Positions 1-15,700 of a stretch of 64,000 bases of DNA are shown here, in pieces (position 1 is the stretch's first letter; each line of letters starts with the position of its first letter). Made by a program: the position numbers and the translations under genes. The stretch is taken from positions 6,058,001 to 6,122,000 of the forward strand of contig NC_092562.1 of NCBI RefSeq assembly GCF_037975245.1, in the 5' to 3' direction. Below the pieces are notes generated by a model. That model saw only the letters and a program-made list of their open reading frames with translations. It had not been told where the DNA came from and made no database searches. Source of the DNA: Apostichopus japonicus (taxonomy: Eukaryota > Echinodermata > Holothuroidea > Aspidochirotida > Stichopodidae).

Positions 1-96
1 ATAAAGAGCTGAGTGTGCATGTGTTATATTTTGTCCGCAGAATTATTCACTAGTTGGTCAATGAGAAGAGAAGACCACGGGAGAGAGAATTTCAAT

Positions 97-168
97 ATGA
101 ACCATTTGCGTTGGCTGCTATATTATGTCTGTATCGTTTGCGCTGTCGTGGTGTTAAATGAAGCATTC
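97..168 (+). CDS. Exon 1 of a small secreted cysteine-rich protein (signal peptide)
   Basis: The exon encodes 24 residues from the ATG at 97: a short basic start (MNHLRW), then a hydrophobic stretch (LLYYVCIVCAVVVL), the layout of a cleavable signal peptide. It ends in phase 0 at a consensus donor, gtgagt at 169. Two in-frame ATGs lie upstream (19 and 61). I chose 97 because it puts the hydrophobic core directly after a short positive N-terminus; the longer starts would add a hydrophilic leader. The only phase-compatible coding exon I could find downstream is 6596-6773. No function can be assigned from this exon alone. Confidence 0.55.
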
Positions 169-1082
169 GTGAGTATTACATGCATCTTTCTTTTATCAGT
201 AATAACATTTTAATCTTTCGCCCGAAAAAATACAGAAGTCTATAGTATCTTCTTCACGTGAAATTCGAATGCGTACCATGTACTTTACATATAGATTATA
301 GCAAACATGCAAATTAATAAGATGGATACATTTAACGGTATATGTGTCAATAACCAGAGAAAAAAAACCATAACAGAGTTGAAGTTAGTTCATCGAAATC
401 AGCATAATTTTGTGCTGAATAACGGTTTGTTTAATAAACGGTTAAGTTGGATTGCTCAGTAAACTATACAGTCTTATAGATTGAAGTTCAGTTATAAATG
501 TCTCCTATAATAAAGGTAAATAAGGGTTAATAAAAATGATACAAGTAAAGGTTTGTTGCTTGACTATAATAATAAATTTCATCGTGAAGCATGAGCGAAG
601 GAATGACTTAAATTGGATTTTGTTCTCAATAGCCATGACCTTATTAGAATAAACGTGACTTGTCTGCTAAAATAGCTATAAACATTGAACTCCTAGATCG
701 TTAGAAAGATTATTGACAGAAATATTAGGAGTCCATACATGGTATAAATAAATATTAAATATATTGTTGAGTTTGCAAAATATCCATATGTGTGTTGGCT
801 TTTAGGTAAAATTGTGCCGTAATATTTCATTCTATCTAAACACTTTATATAGACAACTCCAGCTCAAACATTAGTGCTTTCCTTTGTATTGGGTGACTTG
901 CTTGCTTATCATGCTGTTATGCATATGATGTTCTCATCATTTTGACCAACAAAAATATTATTGTTTTGAATATTAACATAACATAATATGCTGTGGTATT
1001 TCTACTAGTTATAAACAAAACACTGAACATATACAGCTATTTAGAACTACTATCGTAGAGGATAAAATTAACATGAACTGAC

Positions 1083-1427
1083 ATGTTGATAGCTTGTAAC
1101 ACGTTTTTAATTAACAATTTAATTAAACAAGTTTCGAATACATTAATATCTGAATATGAATTAAATTGCACAAAATCTGATCATATGCCTATGACTATAG
1201 TGTTTATTCTTACAAAGAAATTATCCCAGTCTCCCTCCTTGCCTTACTCCCAAAAGAAGGTCGTCAAAACTGTTGAGCTTTCCCAAAAGAGACTTCTTTA
1301 TTTTCGTTCGCCATTCAATTTCTTAAATGAAAAGCTTGAAGCTAATACCGAGAAGACGACTCAAATGGATGAAATACAATCTATTTCCTTGCTTCCCGTA
1401 AATTCTCCAAGGTACGGAGGCTGGTAA
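1083..1427 (+). pseudogene. Possible remnant of a LINE endonuclease domain
   Basis: A 114-codon open frame contains NCTKSDHMPMTIVF near residue 30. It resembles the SDHxP motif that closes the APE-type endonuclease domain of non-LTR retrotransposons. Nothing upstream in frame restores the earlier endonuclease motifs, and the frame is lost after 1427, so if the match is real this is a short decayed piece. A chance match cannot be excluded. Confidence 0.3.
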
Positions 1428-4400
1428 CTCGATCTGTTCATTCAATTGCTGCTGTAACTCCGCAACACTAGACGAGTTTTTTTTTTCGACAGTAAATAAA
1501 TAATAAATGGTTTTCCATGAGCAATGGGCACTTCGCTTGTATAAGCAGCTAAAGTAATGCTTTTATATAGTCCTGTGTAGCCAAGTAGTCATAGTAATGA
1601 ATAAGGTTTGCTTTTCTATGATTAATTGCCGAATATCTCGACTTCCATTTGTTACATGTTCTAGTGACGGTTTTATCGTATTGTGTAATATAGATTCAAA
1701 GTCGTAGCTAACATGGGTCTGTACAACATATAGTCTATATATTACTGTAGACTGTATTGATACGTTTGCTTTGCGGGTACAAATTAAAGAACGGGGTCCA
1801 GAAAGAGGATTGCACTTAGTAACACTGTAGAATGTTAGTAATTTGAGTCTAATTACAATTGTCGAAGAGGGTTAAGACAGGAAGGTATTTGCGTTTCATT
1901 CCTCTACTTAAGCTGAATGTGACACGCTATTCTCTCTGTTTCATTTCATATACGTTGCTATAAGAGCTAAGAATGACCAACCATGGACGATTACCTCTGA
2001 CATGGTTATACTTCCATAGACCACATATATATATCACGGTGGAGTTAGATCCTCTGCAATACACGAATCCCTTACAAATTTAAATTATAAAAAACTTTCC
2101 TTGAAACGTTGTTAATGTCATATAGAACAGGGTATGCAAAATGGGTATACCGAAACCAAATGGAAGGCTGTAGCAGTTTGGTATATGGTAGGTTCTGTTA
2201 GGGCCTAGTGTTGTGCTATATGTAGGTTATAAGCACCGTCATCCGGTGATGGGGAAAAGTAAGGGTGTGACTTAATAGGAGGATACATGATGATGGGAAT
2301 TACGTACAAGGAAAACATATCAAAACATTTCTGATTTGAACAGTTATGTTTAAGAAAGTTTGACCTTAAATTTCTGTAGTTTATGCCCATGTTTTTTTGT
2401 CACATGTTTGGATAAAATATTTAACGAAGATATATCAGTAATGAAAATAGTAGATAATATACTAATATATATGGAGCCCACATCGTAAAATTGAGATACA
2501 ATTTAGGTAGGCTATGCAGAAAGAGAGAGATCAAATAAGTTTTGTGAGAAAGAAGATGTCAGAACTCACATAAAATCTAAAACGAAAAAGAAAACTCGCT
2601 TTACCAAAACAAAGCCGTATATGTAACATTTCAAAGAACTGTAATGAAAATAAATGTCATTTGAATGCATGAAACCGAAGGCAAATTGGATAAAATTACA
2701 ACCGATAATTGACAAATCGATCAAGTAACTCGATATCTAATTCACACAACCATTGATTGACTTAATCGACATGGTTCTATACATTATTTGTCTCACAGCT
2801 TAGGATGAAAATAAACGTGACTTTGTGCTGATCAATATCTCAAATTTTTATTTTCATTCAAGTCATTAAAATGGGTATTTAAACAATGCTTGTTCTTCTT
2901 TTAAGCCAACTCCTGATTTAATTTTCTTATCAGTGATAGGTCATCGGTAACCCGTACTGATTTATCAATTTTTGCCCTCAGAAGTTTTGTCAAGCAAGGA
3001 CGGTAATCAACAAACAATATTACTTAACTGGTTCCCGGGAAGTCAGTTTTAATAGCAGTCTCAAATTCTTGGAATGTTGGACGTGCTGAAGCATTCGTTA
3101 GAAGAGATTAACGATCCGCCCTCTGTTTGTGATATGTTAAATGCTAACGGTCTAGTACCAAGCTGATAAGGCCGCAACACCACATACTTGCGAGGTGATG
3201 TCATCTTATTTGGATGAGCAGCGGGATGCTTGTGCGGCTAGTATTTGGAACGGTTGCAAGTCTCACCGTCAAATGAGAAAGTAACCGGATACTGGCAGCA
3301 ATGACGATATGGGTTATGTAAGACTGCTAAGCCCAATATCGGTTTATAAGTATTTTTTGCCGTACAAAACTGACCGAAAACAAGTGACATATTGTGATTT
3401 AATCATATATAGGATCAAAACTCAGTTGGCTATTCTTCATGAATGAAAACGTAACATAAAAGTACAATTTAACACTCACGCACACAATAAAACAAAGCTG
3501 CAGAGATCATTTCACGCTGTTGAACAGTGGTTCATATATTGTTATTATTGGCGTGCACTAATATGCTTTGAGAAAGAAATTATTTGAGCTCAACACTAAA
3601 TATAATATACTTATGTCTATCTGAGAAACTCAAGCACGCATCACTGCATCAACAAACATTGCGTGTATTGTTTTTTATGTGCAAGACCTTTCAAAGGCTA
3701 CTGCGTGTTCGTATCTTCTGTTAAACCATTTAACACCTTCTCTAGAATGTCGTCGCATACAAGGCCTACTCGTTCATCTTGTTTAAAGTTAATTGCTTTA
3801 AGATCAGATCAAAATCCAACGAGGAGTTGAGATACACATAGTATACTAAAAGCAAGCTTTCACAAATACAATACGAAGTGGAGGTCATGTAAATGACACA
3901 TTTTCATAATTGACAACTTCACTGCAAGGTTAACGTGATGAAGAAGCAAGGATGATGTTGTCTATATTAGTTAAGTGCATTCTCTCTCCAGGCTCGAGTC
4001 GCTCGCTCTCACGTTCTCTATCGTATATATTTGTATAGCAAAGAGATATACGTTGTAGAGCTATATAGTACGTTATTTGAAGCATAGGTTCACTGTGTGC
4101 AAACATTGTTATGCTTACCCGAGGCGTCTATACTTAAATTGGCATATTTTTTTGCACTGAGTTTGAAGGCTTAGGGGATCCACGAAAGGCTGAAACAGCC
4201 TGTTACTTTAGTACATATTCACGTTTTAACTCTATAAATATATACGCTTTATACTATTTTTGTTTTGTTTTTACATATTAACTTCAATATCTTAAATATC
4301 TGTGTAGGAAGAGAAGAAAGGAGTTCGCCATGTAATGAGTTCAAACTGTGGAATGCTTAATTAAATTAAGTAGAACTTTAAGTTCTATAATTTATAAAAT

Positions 4401-5519
4401 ATATTAAAGGAGTTAAGAATGATATTTTAAAATTCAAAGTTCATGTTTAAGAGGTTGAATGGAAGGTTCGATTCGAATGCCTATGTTTGGGAAGGTTGAG
4501 ATTTTTTGAGAAATAATGTGAATATTTTACGCATTATTTTACGTATGTTTAGAAACTTTAGTTGGAATCATAAGAAACTGGTGTGGATATTAATGACAGA
4601 GATATCGTGAATAGTTACCATGTTTGTTTATCAACAAGAAACATTGCTTTTTTTTTGGCAGCTATGTTCTTTATACTTTTCAGGAGACGACACATTACGG
4701 TGATGTGTCTTCGATGTATGAGATACGCTTCACGACATTTATGCGTTGTCAATGATTTTCAATTTTTCAAATGAGTTTTGAAATCGTTCTATCTAGGCCT
4801 ACATTTGCGTTTATCCACCGCGTGAGTTAATCCACCGTCCCCGCACGTGTTACTGCTGCAGTCTTATATATAAAGTATGGGTTTGATTAGTTGTTAAGCC
4901 CCTGTAACGCAAGCTGTAACAAATGAGAACATTTCTTAATATGGCGTATTTCTACAATTGTTTAGTTGTCACAACACCGGTCTGTCGATGTAGTTTCCAT
5001 TTAACAAATGTGATACTGTATGACAAAAACAAGAAGGATGTGATTTACTGTACACATATGCTTTATTGTTTTCATTAAGTCATCATCCTCGCTAATCTTG
5101 GAGTTATATTACGATAAAGTATAAGAAACAACTCCTTCCGCTCTTTTTTTTTTACACAAAACCTTCGCAATTATGACATTAAATTACAACAATACCTTAT
5201 CATGAAGGTCAGTCCAATTGTTCTTCAATTTCATTCAGCAAACTGAAAACTTTGAACAGTTTATAAAATACAAAAAGTCTTCCAGCATGTTGCCACATAT
5301 ACATTCCTCTGGCTTATTGATAAAGTATGTATATCTACAGTCTAAATCAAATTACAAGAATCAAGCAATTAACGTAACTACTCGATGTAGGGCTTAAGTG
5401 CTTACCAATCCAATCCAAAGTCTGTAATTCGACTAATATATGCGAGCCGCTTGAGTTTAATTACATTTTGAGTAAAGTACAGTTCGTTGATATTGAAATA
5501 CCATTTGTACCCATGTCGT

Positions 5520-5664
<145 letters not shown>

Positions 5665-6595
5665 CGTCGTCTTTATGCCCAAGCAGATGATGATTTCAAG
5701 GTCGACTGGTTGCGATGTTGAGCTTTCATTGGAAGCTTCGACGAAGTTCCGATGTAAGCAATATAGTGACTGTCGGCACCTGTCTTTAATATTAAAAATG
5801 AATGATTAAAATTTCATTTGTCGTGAGCCACATGTCATATACATCTCGGAGAACTAGTTACAAGGTCTCGAATCATATTGAAGAGTCTTGTAATACCTCA
5901 AGTCGCTTGCTTGTACGAACATGAAACTGGTCACTGATAGCATCAATTCAGATATATGAAACTGAAAAATCTAAAATAACAAAATGAAGATATATTTTAA
6001 TAAATTGAAAAAAAATTAATGAAACAGAAAATAATTACATTATTGTATATGATTATCGTTTAGGATACGGAGTAGTCATATGGCTAGTGGAACAGTTATC
6101 ACGTATACTTGGTGGTTGATGCAACCCATACAGCTAAGTCGGCAAAATATATCTGTTACACAGCGGTAATGAGAAAAAGCTGTACCCACTGTTATCGGTT
6201 CCCAGCTGTGACGTCAGGATGCTGTAAAAACAAGAATGAGAATCGTATTTCTGTAAGCACATCCAGTCATTTCCTTTATGTAGTTTTTGTGGATTTTTAT
6301 TTCATGAACAGATAGAAATACCAAAAAAACATTTTTAAGAAACGTCTTTTGGATAGATAAATTTTACTTGAGTTCTAGTTACGAAAAAGATGACAAGTAA
6401 TATATTTATTCGTAAAATAAATATAATAATATATATATTCCTCCAGCTCACTTGACGGTGTGGCTCATAAATCAAAAAATGTTGATATAACATATTTCGT
6501 TATTTCCCAAAATGAGCTCAAATTTCCCTCCCAGTCACAAATCAACCATGAAAGTTTTATTTGTATATCTTCGTCGTTCTCTTTTCTCCTTATAG

Positions 6596-6773
6596 GAATA
6601 CAATGTACTGTTCTGCGTTGATGATTACGAGTGTATGGAAAAAGACCCATGGCGGCCATTTTGTTTGGCGAACGAATGTCATGAGAAATACCAGATGTTG
6701 ATGTGTATGTCCGACGATGACTGCAAGTCCTCCGAAATATGCAGATCGTATTACTGCAGGGACATCTTATTCT
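6596..6773 (+). CDS. Exon 2 of the secreted protein: two four-cysteine modules
   Basis: A strong pyrimidine tract and acceptor (tatag, ending 6595) open an exon of 59 codons plus one base, closed by the donor gtaagt at 6774. Joined in phase 0 to 97-168, it reads as a mature peptide with eight cysteines spaced C-x5-C-x9-C-x4-C-x8-C-x5-C-x5-C-x4-C. These are two copies of a C-x5-C-x(5 or 9)-C-x4-C module, each with acidic residues after the first cysteine (CVDDYEC and CMSDDDC). The pattern recalls short disulfide-rich extracellular modules such as EB or Dickkopf-N type, but I cannot name the family. The 3' end is unresolved: the exon may read through the donor to a stop about 20 bases on, or splice at phase 1 to a short tail. 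Both give roughly 85 to 95 residues in total. Confidence 0.6.
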
Positions 6774-9700
6774 GTAAGTATATAATTATGTAATATTGTA
6801 AGTAAAAACAAGAACATGGGGGTTTTCCTTATCGATGTGACGTCATACTTTACCCAGGCGACCGTGCAAATCTATAACATTGGGTTAGAACAAATATTTA
6901 AATTTGTAAGTCTTAAAGTAACTCTGAATTTTCGTGTTCATCTTATATGATCGAACACATTTTCGGCTGTTCTCTAGATATATCATAAACATAAGTGTGT
7001 TGAATCATTTTTGTGAAAAACTAAATTATACCCTGAATTCAATAGAAATTTTCCAATACAACCCATTTTATAATAACTTTATAATGTTACAGAGAGAATC
7101 ATCTACAATAAAAATGACAAAACTGTATCTACTCTGCAGACTAGATCAACAAAAAGAACATCGATCGTCGAAGTTAACGAACAGAAATATTTATACTGCT
7201 CAATTTCTGCCTACGAATGTCACTGAGGGATAGGCCTACAGAACCTTCAGTAGGCAACACAAATTGTGTATTGAAGAACTATGTGTTTGCCAGTATATAG
7301 CTGGAAAACCAAAAACGATTTTTTTTTTCTTCTGAAATTCGTTCAGTAGAGTGCAGGGAAGAGATAGAAGCAAAGTGTAACCGTACTTAAATTGATATAG
7401 CTTGGGATAAGACATGCCTTACAGGATGAAAATCCCTCCAATTTTTTTAAGAATATTACGTGAGTAACCTAAAAGAGTGTACCACACTGAAGAGTCAATT
7501 AGTCAGAAACTAAAACAAAAGGAAGAAATCATCACGTACAAAACAACAAGAGTAAAAACACACGGCAATGCTTCTCCTTGACCTCGTACGAACACACGTA
7601 CTACATTACTTCACAGTTTATTATATATGTTATATTTAAATAGCAATGCACGTCTACCTGTGATATACATGTTAGGTAACTTGATTTTGTATATTTGGTT
7701 AATAGTAAAGCTATTCCGACTTAACCTCATGTTTATCTGTTGATGAACAAAAATGGTCTACGACTAAGTAATCAATGGACTAATTACGATGTTCATGGAA
7801 ACGAAAATCCAATAAACGACTTGTGTAGTCTCGATTAATCCTTCAAAGGTCAATGGTGTTAAACCATGACTCAGTTATAGAATATCTAATCATATAGGAC
7901 GAAAACGAAAAAAAAACGTGACAAATTAATTGTTATACCCAAGAGATTTCTGCATCTGGTAGAAACGAACATAATGATCCGTACAAAGGAAGTATTTCTG
8001 AATCAAACCTCGTCATCGTCATTTGCTAGCGCCTGATTTATCCTTCAACTCGCCATCATGCTTATGAAGTACGTTAGTAATATGAGCCTATACCGTTCGT
8101 TAATTAACTGAGTTGTTACTTCCCCGTGAAAACAAAATGCGGTTTGTTTTGACAGAGGGAGAGATTTGTCTCCGGCAGGGACACGGTCATTGGATTAATG
8201 TAGCTGAAGTTATCACTCATTTACGATCACTCTCCGGCATCGGGCGAACAGCTTTACGAATAGACAAGAATCCAAGGCATGTCACACAGAGAATATCTTG
8301 TGTCTTTCGTATTTTCTTGAAAAACAGACGCAATTGACAGTTGCAAATTGCGCTGCAAAGAAAGAGTGAGAGAGGGAAACATGTATGTCACTGTACTGTA
8401 GTGTACAGTACAATATGTCTGCAAGCACTGTACATAATATGATACATGAACTTTTACATAGGAAGCAAATATGATGATAAGACTTGTTTTGGAAAATTCA
8501 CAAATCAAAACAATATGCATAGAGTATCTCATTTGACACCCGACCAAATCATCTATACCAAATACTGGGAAATACATAGGAGTAGGGGTACGAGATGGAG
8601 GGAAGTTATGGTTGGGTATAGGAAGAAATTTTCAATCCCTAATGAAGGTTTTGTACCTTCACAGAAATACACTATTATTAGACCTTAAAACAGAAGACTA
8701 ATTTAAGATTGTGATCTCATACTTCATACGGTGTGTGATCTCATACTCATACTTCATACTGCATTCATACGGTTACAGTGTCATATAATAAACAATTACG
8801 AGGATTTGGACTTTCACAGGAGATGCGGTGAACGATGTTAGGGATTAACTTTCTATGAAAATATTTCTCTCTCGACTAAACACCGTATTCACTGCACTAT
8901 TCCTCGATTTTGTCGTGAAACGTAGTGATACTAAATTAGATTGCAAACATTCAGCATTCTTAAGGTAATGAACTATACGTATTGACAAGTACACTAGGTT
9001 CACATGTGTATAGGAGAATGAGTAGATGTCCAACGGGCTTGTAAAAAGGCAGGAAAATTCCAAGCACCATTAGAATACATCTCTTTTGAGTGACGAACAT
9101 AGACTGTTGCTCAATCTTGAATTAACACGTAGAGGTACTGAAGAAAGTTGTTAACATTCTGCATTCTGGACGTTACTAAGATTATCAGTCCTTGTAATCA
9201 TTTATAGAAAATTACAACGATTTAGTAATTCCTTCTCCGTCCTTTTGTTATCGTTGCATTTCGAGACCTTACATAAGTAAGTCGCACAATGCAGTTTCAA
9301 GAAAGCATAATAATTTCTGTCCACGTTTCTGATTAGTTCGTATTTGATTTTATTACATGAAGCAACATCATCTACTAGTGCTGCCTCGTTGTCCCTGATG
9401 TGTATGTATCTGTGTGTATGTTTTTACGGATGGCTGTTTGTTTTCTTTCATATCTCAAGAAGTACCTTCAATATCGAATAGGCCACTGTCACTTTCAAGC
9501 CACAATATATGTAATGCTAAACGTGCGGGAAAATCTCCCCCCCCCCCAAAAAAAAAAAAAAAAAAAATTCTCTCAACTCCCCCAAATAAACGCCACACTC
9601 ACACATGCACACACGCCCACATGAAATATGTGTGTTTGTACCTTAATACGTAGACCATCGGAATCGGTCACTTCAACATTTTAGCTTTCCAGCCCCTCTC

Positions 9701-12700
9701 CTGTATAATGCTAAATTTGCATGACAAATCATACAACCCCACTCTCTCCCGCTAAGAAGCATATCACCCGTAACGCCGTTAGGTGAATGTAGCAATCTTG
9801 TGTTCGCCCGCTCTGTGTCGAACCCACAGGCGGAAAGATATGAATTTGCACTGGCATAGATATAAGACTATTGGCAATATTCTGACTACCGATGTATAAT
9901 CACATTATGAAACGAAATATTGCTCGAGAGATAACCATTTTAAATGTAATTACTACAGTTGTTGAACTGTATGCTGTAGTGACGGCCCCTAAATATTTAT
10001 GACAGCTACGTATTAACACATTCCCAGAGGCTGCAAAATGTGCCAGTAAAAATGAAGTCAACTTTTAATCATAGAGTTCCTCGACACTGAAAGCGAACAT
10101 GAAAATTCCCATAGATCCCCCAAGCCTGTCATTATAATTATAGGTTAAACATTGCATTCGACAAGCGTGTGAACCTTTGTTCTATCGCCATGATTTGCAT
10201 CGATTTTGCCCAAGGATGTGTTTTGAGAAAACGGGTTATGTGCCGTTACTATAGACTAATTATACAGTACCTACCTCGTTGCCAACCAAAATCATCCGAA
10301 CAGCCGTTATGTTGAATGCTAATGTAAATAGAACCCTTCCTTATAGAAACCAAAATCGCATCTGTATGTTAAAGTATTATAATAGCATAAATTTCGGTTT
10401 TTTTGTATTTAAATTTCAAGTTTACTTTCATTTTATGGAAGAGTTTAGCATATATACGCACTTATTACTAAGTTAATGGAAAGTTAACTCCAAGCCGGAA
10501 ATTGCTACACTTAAAGAGAAAATCGCCGTCTTTAACTCTGAAGTGAAATCTTCCTTTATTAAAGACAAGTGAAATATGACCCTCTCAATATATATACCAA
10601 AGTTACCGATATCATCTGGTCAAATTTTGAAAATGAATTAGTAAATGTAGTTACCATCCTAGTTTACAGAAGAGTACAGCAGCATGAGTGCATACGAGTA
10701 TACAAGTAGAGTTACCATGCATCTGTATGTGTAACAGTGCGATGATACAAACCTCGAAACGAGAGTGGAGACTTCTTATCTCTTGCAGCAGTGTCTATTG
10801 CTAAATTTTTCAAAATGCCCCGAGTACGGGGTCTAGAATCATGAATGCGATTACTAGAATAGCTATATGTTATAGAATACAAGTATACGACTGCTGACTT
10901 AGGACAAGACATGGTTAGTACACATCATACGAAAATTCCTCACATGCGGTATACTTGTCCTTTGTTATACTTTGTATGTATGCATACTCGCCTATTCTAT
11001 ATTAAGTTAAACCGAATTGCAAAGTTACACCAAGCATTTGCAACATTATGCGCTGTCTCGCTGTGCACTATAGATTATTTCTCACAATTGAGAATTTGAA
11101 TAACAACGTGTTCCTTATTTCCAAATCATATTTGATGACATAGTTTGTCAAAATCAAGAACGCATTGTTAATGATGAATTCCACCTGCTCGAAATCATTG
11201 TTATTTCATTAAGTAAAAGGTAAAATTGAAGGAATACAGCGTTTCCACGTCAGTAGTATCTTCATAAATCATACAGAAACCTAAGTGGACGTTGCTTAAT
11301 TTTTAGGAAAATATTTGTACACATATGTTTCTATATTATATTGTTATTTTTATTACATTTTTCATATTTTAAATTTTTAGTTTTTAATTAATTAAAGTGT
11401 TTCTTTTTGTGTTGTTTTTGCGCTAGTTTTCATGTTTTTCGATATTGTTACCAATTTGAACGGTAAATCGGTAGTATGGACTGACATAACTCTGGCAGTC
11501 GTCTCATGCATCGCACGAATCATTTTAGTAATCTTTCTATTGTTCGACTTTAATCATGTGAATTATACCGATAAGTCAAGTGAAAGTGATACATTCTTTT
11601 TAAACAAAGTAAAGTAATCAGACGATTTAGGTGGAGAAAGCCAGAAAGACGTTTCACATTTAGGTAAATTTTAATATAATTTTGGCAACATGTTTTTGGT
11701 TTATAAATTTTATTAATTACTTTATAAGAATTATTCGTTACCATTTGAACTGAACTGTTCTTTATTATTAGTAACTATATATAATTAGCAGATAAAACAG
11801 TACCAATGGAAATAAATACTTAGATTGCAGAATGATGTCTTTTGCAGCATGATGTCTTATATCTAAATCAGGTATATTCCTGTTTCCATGTTCCCTTTTC
11901 TTTCCATTTGCAAATTCAACATTTGTTAAGGTAGCAGTTGCTAAATATTCACAATCTAAGCAAAATGGACCATCCTATTGGCTAATTTTATCCTCTCGGT
12001 GAGAAAGAAGTAAAAAATATGACAGATAAGATGACAAGATGTTTTGCTCACATGACGACTTATTCCCCTTCATAAAACATGCATAGTTGCAATCCTTTCG
12101 TCAATCGACTTGTAATAACTTATCTTCCAACCAATTATGCATATTTATAATCAGATTTTCTATGGTTGCTAGGAAACGATTCTTGCTTTAATGTGGGGAT
12201 CTATATTTCGCACGTGATTGAGCAGCATATCGACTTAAGCAGGGAATTTAAAAAGGACATCCAAAATAATAGAGACGTGAAAATGTCGGTAAAAGAACAG
12301 CTTTAGTAGCTTGGAGTCGTTTCTGAAGAAAAAAGAAGATTGATGCTATAATATGTGAAGCTCAAATCTCATAACGATATAATTTATAAGTTTAGATTTA
12401 TTTTAAAGTCGAACTCGTTCAACTTTGCATGCTTTTGACAATCCTTTGATCAATACCAAATAAGAACAAGTATCTGGGCAATGAAATAATCCTACTCGAA
12501 TCAGGCAGTTTATGGCGTACTCGCTAATTAACCAAATTAACCTAATTAAAGAGAAGTAGAATAATGTCCTTTAGTTTGATCGATTGAAATTTTTATTGTG
12601 AGTGATTTTCGGGAACTGTTGACCAAATGCAAATAGCTTTATTACAACATGCATAGCGTAGCATTTCAAGGAAACATTCCCTATGTTAGTTTTTACCATT

Positions 12701-15700
12701 ACGTGCTTTGACATTTTTTTTGTGGAAAAGTATCTCCTCTTCATCCTCTCTATATCCTCTGGGTACATTTAATTATTTTAACATATCAGTACAGCATCCG
12801 ATATTTTTACCGGGTTTTTCTATAATTTGGTTCCTTTTGACATCTCTCTCGAAGATTCGTAATTGTATGGGGTGTATGTTTTATGGACTTATATTCATAG
12901 GCAATAATTCATTACTCAAAAATCCAGTATGCATGTTATAGAAGAAGACAAACTATGACACTTGCCTAAATTTTGTTTCTTTCGTCAACAAATAAAAATG
13001 TGATTTTTTGTCTTCTCACAAAGTTTACACAGTGACTATATAAGAAATATTATTAGCGTCGCGAACGTCTAAAGGTTCGAGAACTGACTAGTTCAAGCAG
13101 GATGGCTTTTAGCATTTGCGAGGAATAACGGCATTCCCTTATTATATCATATTGTAATTCAAATTTGAAATATGAAATGCCAAATAAGTTTCAACTGTTA
13201 CTTTGAATGCCATAGAACGAGTCGTGAAAGGTCTAGCAGTTTGCTCACTATATATGTGAATCAAAACTTGTGACTTATTAACATTTTGTGGTTTTTATCT
13301 TTTATATACGTACATTGTTTACTTACCAGTTACAAATTAGTATTCCTTCAATCCAATAATAACAAAACCAACTGATTGTGTCCCCGTTAGACATGTTTTC
13401 TCTTTTCAACACTGAATACATATCTATCCGTTGTTTGCATAGGCTTATATAGTAGGTGTACAACAATGGACACCCATCGTTTCAGTCGTTTCATACTTTT
13501 TGCAATTTAATTATAGCACTGTCCGTATTGTCAACAAACAGTATATAGGTTATTGCAAGGGTCGCTTTAAATCAGCACTATTTTAAAAGCGCAAATAAAG
13601 GGGAAATTAACCCCATGTTCTCTTTATGTAGAATTGGGTGCGATGGTGAAATGATTTTGAGTGTTAGTGTGACAGCATGGTCCGAGATGTCCCATCTTTT
13701 AAGAACTGTCACTGCATATAGGCGAATATGCTAGTAACACTGCAGTACAGCATGCCATAATAGTCTATGTGTATTGAGGCGACACGTCATATTTAAGTAC
13801 AAATCAGTTGTGATCAACGATTTGTAATATCTCTTTCTTTTTGTTTTCATGCCGCAGTTTGACGAGAAAGACGTAATGATTGGATAATCCAACAGTTCTT
13901 CTTCGTCTTATCCAAGCTAATCGGTCAAGATTAGAAGTCGGCCTCTCTGTGCCAGATGATGTAATCCGTATGGAGACCAACTTTAGCCATCTGTGCTCCT
14001 GTTAATCAGTAAACCTTCCGTATTCAAAATTATACATTACTGAAGCTATACACACCAGCTGACAGATTTATGAAATTTCATCTGCCCCAGACAGGAGCCG
14101 AATTAACTAGAAGCTTGGAGCAATATACGATCATATTCTCGTATAGTTTTTCATATTATTCGGATTGCAAAACTAACGGAAGAGCTGCGGGGCTAGATAT
14201 AGAATGGCGGAAATGACGCTATGTCACGTGACTCTTCGCCTATCGAAGCAAATTTTCATGTGAGTGCAGCAGGGATGTTGTTGGAGGAATCGGATAGCCA
14301 CGAACAAAAACAAGTAGAAATGGACTTGAGTGTCATTAGTCATTGGAAAAAAGTCTTACAGGATAAGTACAGTCATCATGAGAAGGCCCAGTAGAATATT
14401 ATATCCTGATGATAACTTTGCAGGTATAAGGAGAGCTACATAAAACTAAAGCAGGTTAAAACGAAATGACGAGTAGTTTCAGGAATTGAAAAAAATTTTC
14501 ATAGGCGATTTTATCCGTCATAAACAGAATCATTTTGTTTCAATTACGTAATGTTACATATAACACCTTAAACCCAATTCTATGTTTTTTCAGTGGACGA
14601 GGAAATTTGCATTTCCACAAGTTAATCTAATCTTAGGCTGTGGATTTTTAGAGATTTTGACTTTGGTGACTAGTGAAAATTAAAACAAATGTTACAGATA
14701 ACCATTATGGGTTAGAAAGAGATTGTATATTTTTGGATTAACAGATGGGCGATAGTATACACAATAAATTACGTAATACAACTCAAAACCAAGGAATTTA
14801 GCTCTACGTTTGTAGCGGATTCAGGTTAAATTGAAGTATTTACGTGTTTATGGTTTTAGACAATCGGTAACCATAGTGAATTTGTCAAATTAAAATGTTC
14901 CTAATTCTCTTCTCGTTTCTTAAGCTCTTTTCTGTATTTTGTTTTGCTGATTTTGGTTTTTGAATGAAAAGTGAGAAAACACATGACGAAGTATATATGC
15001 CTTTGTATATGTGCAGCTGCATACAATCTATATGTACAATACACAGCCATATCGGATATGTTATGACTGATTCCAAACTCTGGATTCATTCTACTTAAGA
15101 TAAACACTATATGCGACAAGCACATATTTATCATAAACCATACACGAAGTACATATAGCATAAAGTTACATATTCTTCAGCGTGGAGTTTGATTAGCATC
15201 TCACAGATAAACATGGAAACATTTCGTTGACAAGTAAGATGTAAGCATGACAAATAAAGACAGATGGAAGACAGCTCGGTGAGAAAGTTCAAGAAGAGAC
15301 TACTCGAGAACAAAAATAAATTAAGATTAAGTTATGACAATGGGGTTCCTTTGTTTGTGAAAATATATTGTTATTGTTTTGATTATTAGTCATTTCGAAT
15401 GTAATTACTTCAGCAATCTTCCATTTTTGCATTTATATTATTTTGAATATATTTGTTGTTTGTTCTAAATTGACATAATTTATCAACAACAAAAAAAGTC
15501 AATCTCTACAAGTTGTTGTTTTTTTTTTTCTCTGCTTTTCTGGGAGCAATGGAACAAAGAAGATTGATTAGGAAATCAAATCAATATTTTATGAATTAAT
15601 CAATAACCATCATGTGCCTTAATTTAATACTTGGTTTCCACGGATGCATGGACGAGCTTTGACTGAACATTTAGCAAAAGTACATGTGAAGTGATCAATG

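Noticed and set aside
13851-13890. Terminal exon for the cysteine-rich gene after a strong acceptor
   Set aside because: The acceptor looks good, but with the required phase 1 the exon gives one Phe codon and then a stop; it may be real, but nothing coding supports it over read-through or the similar site at 16851.
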